Counted from the first letter of the stretch, positions 52,903-61,618 are shown. The stretch is 64,000 nt of DNA from Micromonospora cabrerizensis (GCF_022230955.1 NZ_JAKKFI010000046.1:1-64000); one strand, 5' to 3'. The notes: generated by a model from the letters alone, not told the origin. Numbers and translations are program-made.

Positions 52903-53785
52903 TCGACCGAGCCAGCGTCGGGAACCTCTTGGCACCGTTGATGACCAACTCGGCCGGCAGTTCCGTCCCCCAGATCGGGTTGCCGACGATCTCGGTCGCC
53001 TCTTTCACGGAGAGGACGGGCCGCGCCGGCGAGGTCCCCTTGCCGTCCCAGGTCAGACAGGTGGAGATTGTCAGATCGACCTTGAGGCGACCACGGTGGT
53101 GCACGGTGACAATCTTGTTCTGCACGCAGTTGTCGGGTGCTTCGGTCAGCTCCACCGTCCCCGGGGGCGGGTCGCCGCCGAGATTGTCCCGGTGGATGGC
53201 GAGCCGCAGCATTCCCGGTCCGTCGCCTCGGTCCAGGTAGAGCTGGACGTACGGCATGCCGGGCCTCGCCCCGCTGCTCTGCAGAATCGCATAACCGCTG
53301 GCCTCTCCCTTGGGTAGAAGCCGGGTCAGCAGCTCCAGAGCGCCCTGCGGTGTGGTGGTCAGCAGCTCACCGCCCGGGCCCGCCCCGATCCTCAAGGTGT
53401 CGATCACCGTGGTCGAGGACACCGGCGGCAGCGACCGACGGGGATACCCTCGCTGCTCCTCGTTGGTGCTCTCCTCGAACCCGCTCGGCCCGCCGTCCGG
53501 GGACTCGGCCGGAGACGACGTGGCGGTGTCGACCGGCCCGCCCGGCGAACCTACGGTCGGCCCGCCGGGCTGACCGGCGTCCTCCGCACCGCCGCCGAGC
53601 GGCCCGGCGGTCAGGCCGATCACGAGCAGGATCACCAACGCCGATCCGCTGGCGCCGAACTGCGTCAGGCGGCGCTGGCGCCGCAGTCGACGGCCCTGGG
53701 CCATCGACTCCTGGATCAGATCACCCAGCGGCGGGGCGGGATGTTGGGCCAGGTCGTCCCGGAAACGTCCCTGAACATCACCCAT
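52895..53785 (-). CDS. Single-pass membrane protein, possible anti-sigma or sigma-linked sensor
   Basis: A 296-residue protein. About 40 cytoplasmic residues come first (LGDLIQESMAQGRRLRRQRR), then one helix (GSALVILLVIGLTAGPLGG). A Pro/Gly/Ser-rich spacer and an extracytoplasmic beta domain follow, with one Cys pair (EAPDNCVQNKIVT and LTISTCLTWDG). There is no zinc-binding H-x3-C-x2-C motif of ZAS anti-sigma factors. The coupled downstream ECF sigma gene suggests that it controls or reports to that factor; this is inference. ATG 53785 lacks a strong site but starts the conserved part. Confidence 0.75.
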   Translation of the reverse strand: MGDVQGRFRDDLAQHPAPPLGDLIQESMAQGRRLRRQRRLTQFGASGSALVILLVIGLTAGPLGGGAEDAGQPGGPTVGSPGGPVDTATSSPAESPDGGPSGFEESTNEEQRGYPRRSLPPVSSTTVIDTLRIGAGPGGELLTTTPQGALELLTRLLPKGEASGYAILQSSGARPGMPYVQLYLDRGDGPGMLRLAIHRDNLGGDPPPGTVELTEAPDNCVQNKIVTVHHRGRLKVDLTISTCLTWDGKGTSPARPVLSVKEATEIVGNPIWGTELPAELVINGAKRFPTLARSNG

Positions 53786-53990
53786 GTTCCGTGCCCTCCT
53801 CGGCCGACCGCCCGCGGTGGCGATCCGTCACCTGACCTGACGGGTTGGCCAGCCGATTTGGTTACCGCCTTCCGGGCACGAATTCTCAGCCACCGTCCGT
53901 GCACCGGCAGCCCTCTTGCCATCATCCGCGCCCACCTCGACGCCGGTCCCCGGGGCTTGCGGCGCTCGCTGCCGAACCATGGGCACCAGG

Positions 53991-55574
53991 TCAGGTGATG
54001 GTGACGGTGGTGCTGTGCCAGCCGGTCGCGCCGTCGGGGAAGGGCGCCGCCCGTTGGTCGGTCTGGGTGGCACCGGTGGCGTCGGTGGCACGTACGCGCA
54101 GGGTGTGGCTGCCGGGGGTGGCGTCCCAGCGGTAGGTCCACTGCCGCCACAGGTCTGGTGACGGGCCGTCGGCGAGGCGGGTCTGTCGCCACGGCCCGTC
54201 GTCGATCTGCACCTCGACGGCAGTGATCCCGCGACGTTGCGCCCAGGCGACGCCGGCGATCATCACGGGTCCGGCGCGCCGTTGGGCGAAGGGTTTCGGG
54301 GTGTCGATGCGGGATGCGGTCTTGACGGGTGCTTCGGCGGCCCACCCGCGTTGCACCCAGTAGGGATCGAACGCGTCGAAGGTGGTCACCTTCATGGAGG
54401 TGAGCCATTTGCAGGCGCCGACGTAGCCGTAGAGGCCGGGGACGAGCATGCGGACGGGGAAGCCGTGTTCCAGGGGCAGGGGTTCGCCGTTCATGGCCAC
54501 GGCCAGGAGCGCGTCGCGGCCGTCGAGGATCGCCTCGAGCGGGGTGCCGATGGTCATGCCCTCCACGGCACGGCTGACGAGCTGGTTCTGCCCGGCGTGG
54601 ATGCCCGCCTCGCGGAGCAGCGGTGCCAGGGGGATCCCGGCCCAGCGGGCGGTGCCGATGTAGGGACCGCCGACCTCGTTGGAAACACAGTTGAGGGTGA
54701 TGTGACGCTCCACGAGGCCGCGGGCGAGGAGGTCGTCGAATGTCCAGGTGCGGGGCCGGTCGACCGCTCCGTCCAGGGTCAGCCGCCAGGTTGCCACGTC
54801 GACCTGCGGGACGGTCAGGGCGGTGTCGACCCGGTAGAAGTCCCGGTTGGGGGTGAGAAATGCCGAGACCCCGTCTACGCCAGCGGAGACGCCACCGGGT
54901 AGCGGTGGCACGGGTTGCGCTGGCTGCGGTAGGCGAACGCTGGTGCGGGAACGGGCGCCCACCGCGCTGCGGCGACCGAGAGCCTGGCCGATGGTTGCCG
55001 TGGCGCCGGCGGTGAGCGCTGTCCCCGCCGCCGTCGCCAGAAACTGGCGGCGGTTGAGCAGCCGTGGCCGACCCCGACCAGCGACCACGACCGTCCGAGC
55101 GGCAGGCACCAACACCAGCATCGCGGCCATCCCGATTCCCACGCCCGCCAGCACCGGGAGGACGTCCACCGGCGTCGCGGTCGGGCGGGACAGGACGGCG
55201 GCAACACCGAGGGAGGCGAACGCGGCGAGGCCGGCCAGACCGTAGCGGCGTCGTCGTAGCGCCGCCGCGCCGAGCAGGACCGCGGCCAGTGCCAGCAGGG
55301 CGTAGACGCCGGTGAGGAGGGCGATCTTGTCGTTGGCGCCGAAGGTACGGATGGCGAACGCCTTGACCGGTTGCGGTGCCAGATCGATCGCGGTGCTGCC
55401 GACCGCCAGCACCGGATCGGCCGCCGGATTGACAAGAGCCGCGACGAGGTGCGCCACGCCGAGGGCAACCCCGGCGCTCAGCACACCGACGACCAGGCCG
55501 CGGGCAGCGGCGGTCCTGCGGGAGGGCCCCGGCCGGCGGATCGCCGGCCGGGGTTCGATGTCGGTGGACACCAT
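53991..55574 (-). CDS. Membrane-anchored molybdopterin oxidoreductase, sulfite-oxidase fold
   Basis: A 527-residue protein. The N-terminal about 170 residues have four or five helices (ARGLVVGVLSAGVALGVAHL, IALLTGVYALLALAAVLLGAA, and others). A twin-arginine-like stretch (LLNRRQFLATAAGTALTAG) follows, then the oxidoreductase domain with the Mo-ligand Cys in HITLNCVSNEVGGPYIGTAR. LVPGLYGYVGACKWLTSMKV and a C-terminal Mo-co dimerisation domain (GVAWAQRRGITAVEVQIDDG, WTYRWDATPGSHTLRVRATD) complete it. It reduces or oxidises a small substrate outside the membrane. ATG 55574 overlaps the fasciclin gene stop (TGATG). Confidence 0.88.
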   Translation of the reverse strand: MVSTDIEPRPAIRRPGPSRRTAAARGLVVGVLSAGVALGVAHLVAALVNPAADPVLAVGSTAIDLAPQPVKAFAIRTFGANDKIALLTGVYALLALAAVLLGAAALRRRRYGLAGLAAFASLGVAAVLSRPTATPVDVLPVLAGVGIGMAAMLVLVPAARTVVVAGRGRPRLLNRRQFLATAAGTALTAGATATIGQALGRRSAVGARSRTSVRLPQPAQPVPPLPGGVSAGVDGVSAFLTPNRDFYRVDTALTVPQVDVATWRLTLDGAVDRPRTWTFDDLLARGLVERHITLNCVSNEVGGPYIGTARWAGIPLAPLLREAGIHAGQNQLVSRAVEGMTIGTPLEAILDGRDALLAVAMNGEPLPLEHGFPVRMLVPGLYGYVGACKWLTSMKVTTFDAFDPYWVQRGWAAEAPVKTASRIDTPKPFAQRRAGPVMIAGVAWAQRRGITAVEVQIDDGPWRQTRLADGPSPDLWRQWTYRWDATPGSHTLRVRATDATGATQTDQRAAPFPDGATGWHSTTVTIT

Positions 55575-56212
55575 CAGCTCTTGGGCATCAGAACGGTGTC
55601 AACGATGTACACGGTGGCGTTGGCCGTCGAGACGTTCCCGCAGACCACCATCGAGGTGCCGTTGACGGTGAACGAGGTCCCACTACCGGCCACCGTGACG
55701 TCCTCGCCCTGCATCGTCTTGTGGGTCCCGACCAGGGTGTCCGGGGACAACTGGGTCGACACCACGTGGTAGGTCAGGATCTTCTGCAGCGTGGCGTCGT
55801 CGGCCAGGACCTTGTCCAGGTCGGCCTTCGGAATCTTGGCGAACGCGTCGTTGGTCGGCGCGAACACCGTCACGCCCTGCGCGCCGTTGAGCGAATCCAC
55901 CAGGTTGGCCTTCTTCACCGCCGTCACCAGCGTCGACAACAGCGGGTTGCCGGACGCGGCGGTGGCCACCGGCACCTTCGCCATCGCCTCGAAACTTCCC
56001 GGGTTGGCCGCATCCGTCGGCACCGCCGCACATCCTGAGCCGAACTGACCCGACATCATCGTCGACGGCGACGTCGATGCCATCGGCGCGCTGGCCGACG
56101 TGCTCGGCGTGGCGCTCGCACCGCTGGCGGTGCCCTCGGTGTCGGTGCCGCCACAGGCGGACGACGCCAGCACGGCGATGACGCCGACCGTGGCAAACAG
56201 GTGCCGCTTCAT
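55574..56212 (-). CDS. Fasciclin-domain lipoprotein
   Basis: A 212-residue lipoprotein (signal ending LASSACGG) with a Ser/Thr-rich spacer and one FAS1 domain. The domain includes LLSTLVTAVKKANLVDSLNG, GVTVFAPTNDAFAKIPKADL, KILTYHVVSTQLSP and ATVYIVDTVLMPKS. ATG 56212 follows GAGGAG. It is coupled to the molybdoenzyme gene, a pairing that is common in actinomycetes and suggests the two act together at the cell surface. An inverted repeat (56226-56291) lies just upstream. Confidence 0.9.
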   Translation of the reverse strand: MKRHLFATVGVIAVLASSACGGTDTEGTASGASATPSTSASAPMASTSPSTMMSGQFGSGCAAVPTDAANPGSFEAMAKVPVATAASGNPLLSTLVTAVKKANLVDSLNGAQGVTVFAPTNDAFAKIPKADLDKVLADDATLQKILTYHVVSTQLSPDTLVGTHKTMQGEDVTVAGSGTSFTVNGTSMVVCGNVSTANATVYIVDTVLMPKS

Positions 56213-56578
56213 ACGAGCTCCTCAAATCTTGTACTCCGTGTTGCTGACACGAGGCATTCGAGCCCGACAGGCACATGGATGGGTACAAGATCGGAGAGTC
56301 TTGTGAGGCAGCCAATCGACGCCGGGTGAGAAGACGTTGCTCCTCGGAGCAGGCTCAGGTCGGCGGCGACTGGTACGCGCACCTCTGGCCGCGTGGTCGC
56401 CTGCCACGGAGTTGGCCCGCCGCACCGAACCCTCGGATGTTTCTCCTGCTCAGGGCACTCTTCAGCCGAACGGGCCCAACATCACTCATTGCCACTCGGA
56501 AGGTCTAAGCGAGCTGCTTTCATGTTGTTGGGACCGATCGGAGCCTTTCGGTCCATCCGCGTCAGAGAGGTGCTCGCC
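56213..56578. other. Divergent intergenic region between fasciclin and DUF4394 genes
   Basis: These 366 bp contain no gene. Besides the 9-bp inverted repeat near the fasciclin start, the right end (56560-56578) holds GAGAGG, the ribosome site of the DUF4394 gene. A frame reads through from 56393 into that gene but lacks coding character before 56579. Confidence 0.5.
56226..56291. promoter_or_regulatory. Spaced 9-bp inverted repeat upstream of fasciclin gene
   Basis: ATCTTGTAC (56226-56234) and GTACAAGAT (56283-56291) are perfect reverse complements separated by 48 bp. The left copy is 14 bp from the fasciclin start codon. The spacing, about five helical turns, would suit a regulator binding both arms, or a long-loop RNA hairpin. 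No regulator is assigned. Confidence 0.4.
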
Positions 56579-57547
56579 ATGAAGTATCCGCTCAACAGGA
56601 ACCTGCTGGTCGCTGGTCTGTCCGTGGCCCTCGGGGCCGGCGCGTTCGCCACCCCGGCGTTCGCCGACGGCGGGTCGGGCAACGACGGACGGCACGACCG
56701 CGACAACTCGTGCCACTCCTACGCCGGCTACGACAAGAGCCGCCACTCCTCGAGGGACGACAACGGCGACGACCGGTCGAAGTACGACAGGAAAGGAGGG
56801 CGCGAGGGTCTCAAGGCTGTCGGTTTGACCGACGACCAGAAGCTGATCAAGTTCGACGTCGACAAGCCGTGGGACGCCTGCACCATCGGGCGGGTGCGGC
56901 TGGAGGACGACGAGAAGCTCGTCGGCATCGACTACCGGGTGCAGAACGACCGGCTCTACGGCGTCGGCGACGAGGGCGGCATCTATCTGATCTCCACCCG
57001 TGACGCGAAGGCCACCGAGGTCAGCCAGCTCAGCGTCGCACTCAAGGGCGACTACTTCGGCGTCGACTTCAACCCCGCCGCCGACCGGCTGCGCGTCATC
57101 AGCGACCAGGGCCAGAACCTGCGCCACAACCTCAACGACGACGTCACCGTCGAGGACGGCAACCTCACCTACCCGCCGTCCACGGACGTCGCCAAGGGAG
57201 TGACCGGCGCGGCGTACACCAACAACGACCTCGATGCCGACACCGCCACCACCCTGTTCGACATCGACACCAACCTCGACCAGGTCGCGGTGCAGTCCCC
57301 GGCCAACTCCGGACAACTGGCCGCCACCGGCAAGCTCGGCGTCGACGCCGGAGACTGGGCCGGCTTCGACATCTACAGCAGCATCCGCGACGACAAGGCC
57401 GTCTACAACAAGGGCTACGCCGTCCTGCAGGTCAACCACCACAGCAACCTCTACCAGATCGACATGCTGACCGGGAACGCCGACAAGCAGGGCACCTTCG
57501 GCGACCACACCGTCGTCGACCTCGCGCTGCCGCTCGAGCAGCACTGA
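56579..57547 (+). CDS. Secreted DUF4394-domain protein
   Basis: A 322-residue protein starting at ATG 56579 behind GAGAGG. The signal peptide ends around AFA. A charged, His/Asp-rich spacer follows (residues 30-75), then the DUF4394 domain: KAVGLTDDQKLIKFDVDKPW, LVGIDYRVQNDRLYGVGDEG, YFGVDFNPAADRLRVISDQG, QNLRHNLNDD and GVTGAAYTNNDLDADTATTL. DUF4394 proteins are beta-propeller-like secreted proteins of unknown role, often near fasciclin or sigma genes, as here. Confidence 0.88.
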   Translation: MKYPLNRNLLVAGLSVALGAGAFATPAFADGGSGNDGRHDRDNSCHSYAGYDKSRHSSRDDNGDDRSKYDRKGGREGLKAVGLTDDQKLIKFDVDKPWDACTIGRVRLEDDEKLVGIDYRVQNDRLYGVGDEGGIYLISTRDAKATEVSQLSVALKGDYFGVDFNPAADRLRVISDQGQNLRHNLNDDVTVEDGNLTYPPSTDVAKGVTGAAYTNNDLDADTATTLFDIDTNLDQVAVQSPANSGQLAATGKLGVDAGDWAGFDIYSSIRDDKAVYNKGYAVLQVNHHSNLYQIDMLTGNADKQGTFGDHTVVDLALPLEQH

Positions 57548-57570
57548 TCCTCGGGCAGAGCGCACACAGA

Positions 57571-57613
57571 CAGCGGCAGGCAGGCGGGGACCTATCCCGC
57601 CTGCCTGCCGCTG
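57571..57613 (+). terminator. Strong hairpin terminator after DUF4394 gene
   Basis: An 18-bp perfect stem (57571-57588 with 57596-57613; core GGCAGGCAGGCGGG/CCCGCCTGCCTGCC) has a 7-base loop GACCTAT. It starts 23 bp past the stop codon and lies before the ArsR-type gene's promoter. Confidence 0.88.
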
Positions 57614-57660
57614 CGCCCACAGCCGTGTGCGCCTGACATCGCCTCGCCGCACTCGTGACC

Positions 57661-57685
57661 AAATAGTTCAGTACGCTGTTTATTC
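57661..57685. promoter_or_regulatory. Candidate operator/promoter of the ArsR-CDF operon
   Basis: An AT-rich 25-bp segment just before ATG 57691 carries the imperfect palindrome AATAGTTCAG-TACG-CTGTTTATT. ArsR/CmtR-type repressors bind AT-rich dyads that overlap their own promoter, and TTTATT could serve as the -10 box. Autorepression relieved by metal is inferred from the family. Confidence 0.4.
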
Positions 57686-57690
57686 AGCCG

Positions 57691-58038
57691 ATGATGTACC
57701 GTGCGCTCGTGGAGACTCTGACGCACGGACAGGTCCTGGCCCGCTTCGGTCACGCCCTGTCCGACCCGGTCCGCGCCCGGCTCCTGCTCGCTCTGCGCGA
57801 GGGGCCCGGCTACCCGGCCGACCTCGCCGACCTGCTGGGCACGAGCCGGCAGAACCTGTCCAACCACCTGGCGTGCCTGCGCGGCTGCGGCCTCGTCGTC
57901 GCGGTGCCGGAGGGCCGGCGTAGCCGCTACGAACTGGCTGATGCCCGCCTCGCGCACGCCCTCGGGGACCTGCTCGGCCTGGCCCTGGCCGTCGACCCGG
58001 CCGCCTGCCCGGCCGCCGAGGCCGAGGGGTGCTGCTGA
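57691..58038 (+). CDS. ArsR/CmtR-type metal-responsive repressor
   Basis: A 115-residue winged-helix protein: HALSDPVRARLLLALREGPG, YPADLADLLGTSRQNLSNHL, ACLRGCGLVVAVPEGRRSRY. The Cys in ACLRGCGL and the C-terminal CPAAEAEGCC resemble the Cd/Pb-sensing Cys set of CmtR (Cys in helix 4 plus a C-terminal Cys). It starts with tandem ATG codons. The TGA stop overlaps the ATG of the cation transporter gene, making an autoregulated two-gene metal-efflux operon. Confidence 0.87.
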   Translation: MMYRALVETLTHGQVLARFGHALSDPVRARLLLALREGPGYPADLADLLGTSRQNLSNHLACLRGCGLVVAVPEGRRSRYELADARLAHALGDLLGLALAVDPAACPAAEAEGCC

Positions 58039-58754
58039 TGAACGCGCCGCTTCCGCTGACATCGGTTGGCCCGTCAGCGGCCCGTCGCTCGGTCCTGATC
58101 CGGCGGGTACGCCTGTTCGTCGCCGCGACGATCACCTACAACGTGATCGAGGCGGTCGTTGCCATCAGCGCCGGGAGGATGGCCTCCTCGACCGCGCTGA
58201 TCGGGTTCGGGCTCGACTCCGTCATCGAGGTGGCCTCCGCCGCCGCCGTCGCCTGGCAGTTCTCCGGCACCGACCACGAACGCCGCGAGCGCGCCGCGCT
58301 GCGGGTCATCGCGCTGTCGTTCTTCGCTCTGGCCGCGTACGTGTCCGTCGAGTCGGTGCGCGCGCTCGTCGGCGCGGACCGCGCGGAGCACTCCACGATC
58401 GGTCTGGGTCTGGCCGCGGTGTCCCTGGCGGTGATGCCGGTCCTGTCGGCCGCGCAACGCCGCGCGGGACGCGAACTCGGGTCGGCGTCGGCCGTCGCAG
58501 ACTCCAAGCAGACTCTGCTGTGCACGTACCTCTCGGCGGTGCTGCTGGTCGGGCTCGCGGTCAACTCGCTGTTCGGCTGGTGGTGGGCCGACCCCGCCGC
58601 CGCGTTGGTCATCGCCGCGGTCGCGGTGATGGAAGGCCGCGAAGCCTGGCGGGGCGACACCTGCTGCGCCCCCGGTGCCGCCCTGCGCTCCCCCGACGCA
58701 GGCGGCGACACCAGCGAATGCACCGACGGGTGCTGCACCACCGACAACCGCTGA
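58038..58754 (+). CDS. CDF-type cation efflux transporter with Cys-rich tail
   Basis: A 238-residue protein with six helices: VRLFVAATITYNVIEAVVAI, ALIGFGLDSVIEVASAAAVA (the metal site S-A-G-F-G-x-D-S), and later SKQTLLCTYLSAVLLVGLAVN and WWWADPAAALVIAAVAVMEG. It lacks the large cytoplasmic C-terminal domain. Instead it ends in a Cys-rich tail (GDTCCAPGA...SECTDGCCTTDNR). ATG 58038 overlaps the repressor stop, with GAGGGG eight bases upstream. The substrate is probably a soft metal such as Cd, Pb or Zn, given the CmtR-like partner and Cys tail. Confidence 0.87.
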   Translation: MNAPLPLTSVGPSAARRSVLIRRVRLFVAATITYNVIEAVVAISAGRMASSTALIGFGLDSVIEVASAAAVAWQFSGTDHERRERAALRVIALSFFALAAYVSVESVRALVGADRAEHSTIGLGLAAVSLAVMPVLSAAQRRAGRELGSASAVADSKQTLLCTYLSAVLLVGLAVNSLFGWWWADPAAALVIAAVAVMEGREAWRGDTCCAPGAALRSPDAGGDTSECTDGCCTTDNR

Positions 58755-58828
58755 GGGGTCCTACGGGCGCGGGAGCATCCTTCGACTCACCGCACCTTCC
58801 CTGCGGAAAGCCGGAAGCAGCGGACACG

Positions 58829-59467
58829 CTAGACCAGCGTGATCCAGTAATCCCAGAAGCGGTTCAGGATCGCGATCAGGATGACCGCGTACCAGGCGGT
58901 GAGGATGAGGCTGTGGTAGCTGACAGCAGCGGCGGTGACCCGCCGCACCGGCCCGGGAAGCACGGCCTCGTGCTCGCGCAGGGTGCGCAGGGTGACGTAG
59001 AGGAAGATCGGGATGGTGACGGCCCAGACCAGCATGCAGTACGGGCACAGCGCGCCGATGACGTAGAGGCTCTGATAGATCAACCAGTGCACGAAGACCA
59101 CGCCGAACGCCGCGCCGGCCTGTAGCCCCAGCCAGAACCAGCCGGGCAGGCGCACCCCGGCCAGCAGGACGACGCCGATCGTGGTGACCACGGCGAACCC
59201 CGCGACGCCGATCAGGGGATTGGGAATCCCGAACGCCTCGGCCTGGGGTGTGGTCATGACCGAGCCGCAGGACAGGATGGGGTTGATGCTGCAGCTCGGC
59301 ACGTAGTCGGGATCGGCGAGCAGGTTGATTTTCTCGACGAGGAGAACCGCGGCGGCGACCAACCCGACAACCCCACCGACGGCGCAGATCCAGGCGGTGA
59401 TCCGGGCCGGCAACCCCTGCTCGGGTGAGGTCGGGTCGGCGGCCGGTTCGACGGTGGTGACGCTCAT
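58829..59467 (-). CDS. VKOR-family disulfide-forming membrane protein
   Basis: A 212-residue vitamin K epoxide reductase homologue with four or five helices. The redox Cys pair is in IGALCPYCMLVW (C-x-x-C) and the loop pair in YVPSCSINPILSCGSV. This arrangement regenerates a DsbA-like oxidase with menaquinone. ATG 59467 overlaps the DsbA gene stop (ATGA), so the pair is made together. It converges on the CDF gene. Confidence 0.9.
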   Translation of the reverse strand: MSVTTVEPAADPTSPEQGLPARITAWICAVGGVVGLVAAAVLLVEKINLLADPDYVPSCSINPILSCGSVMTTPQAEAFGIPNPLIGVAGFAVVTTIGVVLLAGVRLPGWFWLGLQAGAAFGVVFVHWLIYQSLYVIGALCPYCMLVWAVTIPIFLYVTLRTLREHEAVLPGPVRRVTAAAVSYHSLILTAWYAVILIAILNRFWDYWITLV

Positions 59468-60126
59468 CCGGCCAGCGCGGCGTCGATGGCGGCGACAAGG
59501 TCGTCCTGGCCGCGCAGGTCGGTCAGTCGCCGGCCGTTGAGGAAGAACGTCGGGGTGCCCTGCACACCGGCCGCCACGCCGTCGGCCTTGTCCTTGGCGA
59601 CCCGGGTGGCGGTGGCGGGGTCGTCGAGGTCGCGCTGGAAGCGCGGCAGGTCCAGGCCGAGGGCGCGGGCGTAGCCGAGGAACAGCTCCGTCTGTGGCTG
59701 CTCCTGGTGACCCCAGCGGGTCTGGTTCTCGAACAGCTGGACGTACATGTCGGGGAAACGGCCCTGGTTGGCGGCGGCCTGAGCGGCCCGGGCGGCCAGA
59801 TCCGCGTTCGGGTGGCTCGGGATCGGGAAATACCTGACCACGACGGTGATGCGGTCCTGATAGGTGGCCAGGATCTGCTTGACCGCCGGGTACGCCGCGG
59901 CACAGGACTCGCACTCGAAGTCGAGGAACTCGACCAGAGTCACCTTGCCGTCCGCTGCGGTGGACAGTCGGTGGCTGTCCTCGCGCACCAGCACCGTCGA
60001 CTCGATCGCGCCCGTGTCGGTGGTAGCGGCGGGCGGGTGGTCGGGACGGTTGACGGCCAGCAGGCCGCCGACCACGAGCACCACCACTGCGATCAACGCC
60101 AAGGTCAGGCGCGTGTTCCTCGTCAT
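59464..60126 (-). CDS. DsbA-like thiol-disulfide oxidoreductase, membrane-anchored
   Basis: A 220-residue protein with an N-terminal anchor (LTLALIAVVVLVVGGLLAV) and a thioredoxin-fold DsbA/DSBA-like domain. The active site is VEFLDFECESCAAAYPAV (C-E-S-C), and the cis-Pro loop is VQGTPTFFLNGRRL. It introduces disulfides into exported proteins and is re-oxidised by the VKOR protein encoded next. ATG 60126 follows GAGGGA; the longer frame to 60195 is rejected. Confidence 0.9.
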   Translation of the reverse strand: MTRNTRLTLALIAVVVLVVGGLLAVNRPDHPPAATTDTGAIESTVLVREDSHRLSTAADGKVTLVEFLDFECESCAAAYPAVKQILATYQDRITVVVRYFPIPSHPNADLAARAAQAAANQGRFPDMYVQLFENQTRWGHQEQPQTELFLGYARALGLDLPRFQRDLDDPATATRVAKDKADGVAAGVQGTPTFFLNGRRLTDLRGQDDLVAAIDAALAG

Positions 60127-60273
60127 TGTGCCGTCCCTCGTCCGCCGCGTGAACATCGTGATCAGCCCGCCCCCGCACCGGCGGCGCAGTCCCATCCGGA
60201 CGATACAGAGACGGCTGTACCGACTTGCTGTCAGTTTCCTGAGACTGGCGCACGAGCAGTCCCTGGCCGGGAC

Positions 60274-61566
60274 TCAGGCGGGGTCGCGTCGGTGCTGGCG
60301 TGTTCGGCTCAGCACGCCGACAAGCATGAGCAGGGCAACGGCCTGGGCAAGCACCACGGCGACGATCAGGCTCGGCACCGACCGGTCGTAGAGCAGCCCC
60401 GCCCCGGCACCACCCGCCAGGGCTCCGACACCCTGCACAGCGGCGAAGATGCCGTACGCGGTGGCCCGCCGCTCCCGTGGCACGAGATCGGCGACCATGG
60501 CCTTGACGGTGGAGTCCTGCAGCCCGACAGCAGCGCCCCAGATCACGACCCCGCACACCGCCGCCGACAGGCCGCCACCAAACGCCAGCGGCGGTACGAC
60601 GGCAACCATGGCGGGCAGCGCCACCAGAACCCACGGACCGACCCGGTCGTAGAGCACCCCGGTCACCAGTGCGGCGAGCGCACCGGCGGCCATCGCCGCC
60701 GCGTACATCAGCGGCACCGCCGCGGTCGCGACCACGTCCTCGCGTACCAGATGGAACCCGATCAGCCCGAAGGTCACTAGACCCGCGGTGCACACCGCCA
60801 TCGCCGCGGCGAACCAGTGGAACCTGCCCGGCAGCGGTTGCCGGCCGGCCTTCGCCGCGGCCCCTGACCGTGTGCTGGTGTCCTGCTCTGCCGGAGCGGT
60901 CCGGGCCCGTACCCGAAGCGTGGTCAGCAGGAGCATCGCCACCACGGCCGGCACGGTCAGCACCGCCAGCCCCGGCCAGAGTGCCCCGGCTGTCGTCGCC
61001 ACGACCGCAGCGACCAGCAGCGGACCGGCGAACGCGCCGATCTGGTCGAGGGCCTTGTGCACGCCCAGCCCGCGGCCCATTCCGACCCGGCCTGCGGCGT
61101 CCGCGAGCAGAGCCGACTTGGCCGGACTGCGGATGGCCTTACCGAGCCGCTCGGCGAGAATCAGCACCGCGGCGACCGCCAGGCCGGCACCGCCCAGAAT
61201 CGGAGTCACCGCCAGCAGCGGTACGCAGACCGCGGTCAGCCCGTACCCCACGATCGTCAAGGTCCAGTACCGGCGGGTCCGGTCCGCCAGTGGCCCGGAC
61301 ACCAGACGCAGCAGCAACGCCGCCGCCTCCCCAGCGCCCGTGACCAGGCCGACGACGACAGCCGACGCGCCCAACGAGGCCAGCAGCGGCCCGTAGATGG
61401 AGCGGGCACCCTCGTACACCATGTCCGCGGCCAGGCTCACCACACCGAACCCGACAACCAGCCGCCATGCCTGACCAGTGCTCGCCGCCACCGGGGTTCG
61501 ACCGGCGGCGGGAGTCACCTGCCCCGCGTCGGCAGCATCGTCGACACGATCCACTCCAGCAGACAT
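60274..61566 (-). CDS. MFS transporter
   Basis: A 430-residue major facilitator protein with about 12 helices. The helix 2-3 loop is GPLADRTRRYW, and a second conserved loop is LGKAIRSPAKSALLADAAGR. ATG 61566 is chosen because GATAAT lies 7 nt before it, giving a leaderless mRNA. Relatives in actinomycetes are drug or small-molecule exporters of the YajR/arabinose type. Substrate unknown. The genes on both sides are in the same orientation but not overlapping. Confidence 0.87.
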   Translation of the reverse strand: MSAGVDRVDDAADAGQVTPAAGRTPVAASTGQAWRLVVGFGVVSLAADMVYEGARSIYGPLLASLGASAVVVGLVTGAGEAAALLLRLVSGPLADRTRRYWTLTIVGYGLTAVCVPLLAVTPILGGAGLAVAAVLILAERLGKAIRSPAKSALLADAAGRVGMGRGLGVHKALDQIGAFAGPLLVAAVVATTAGALWPGLAVLTVPAVVAMLLLTTLRVRARTAPAEQDTSTRSGAAAKAGRQPLPGRFHWFAAAMAVCTAGLVTFGLIGFHLVREDVVATAAVPLMYAAAMAAGALAALVTGVLYDRVGPWVLVALPAMVAVVPPLAFGGGLSAAVCGVVIWGAAVGLQDSTVKAMVADLVPRERRATAYGIFAAVQGVGALAGGAGAGLLYDRSVPSLIVAVVLAQAVALLMLVGVLSRTRQHRRDPA

Positions 61567-61618
61567 GCCGCAGATTATCCGCACCCCCGCCGGTGCCCTG
61601 AGCATGACGGTCCTTCAG

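Noticed and set aside
55683..56315. A second minus-strand frame overlapping the fasciclin gene
   Set aside because: Its Gly/Arg/Asp-rich sequence is a shadow of the fasciclin frame, which has signal, lipobox and FAS1 motifs.
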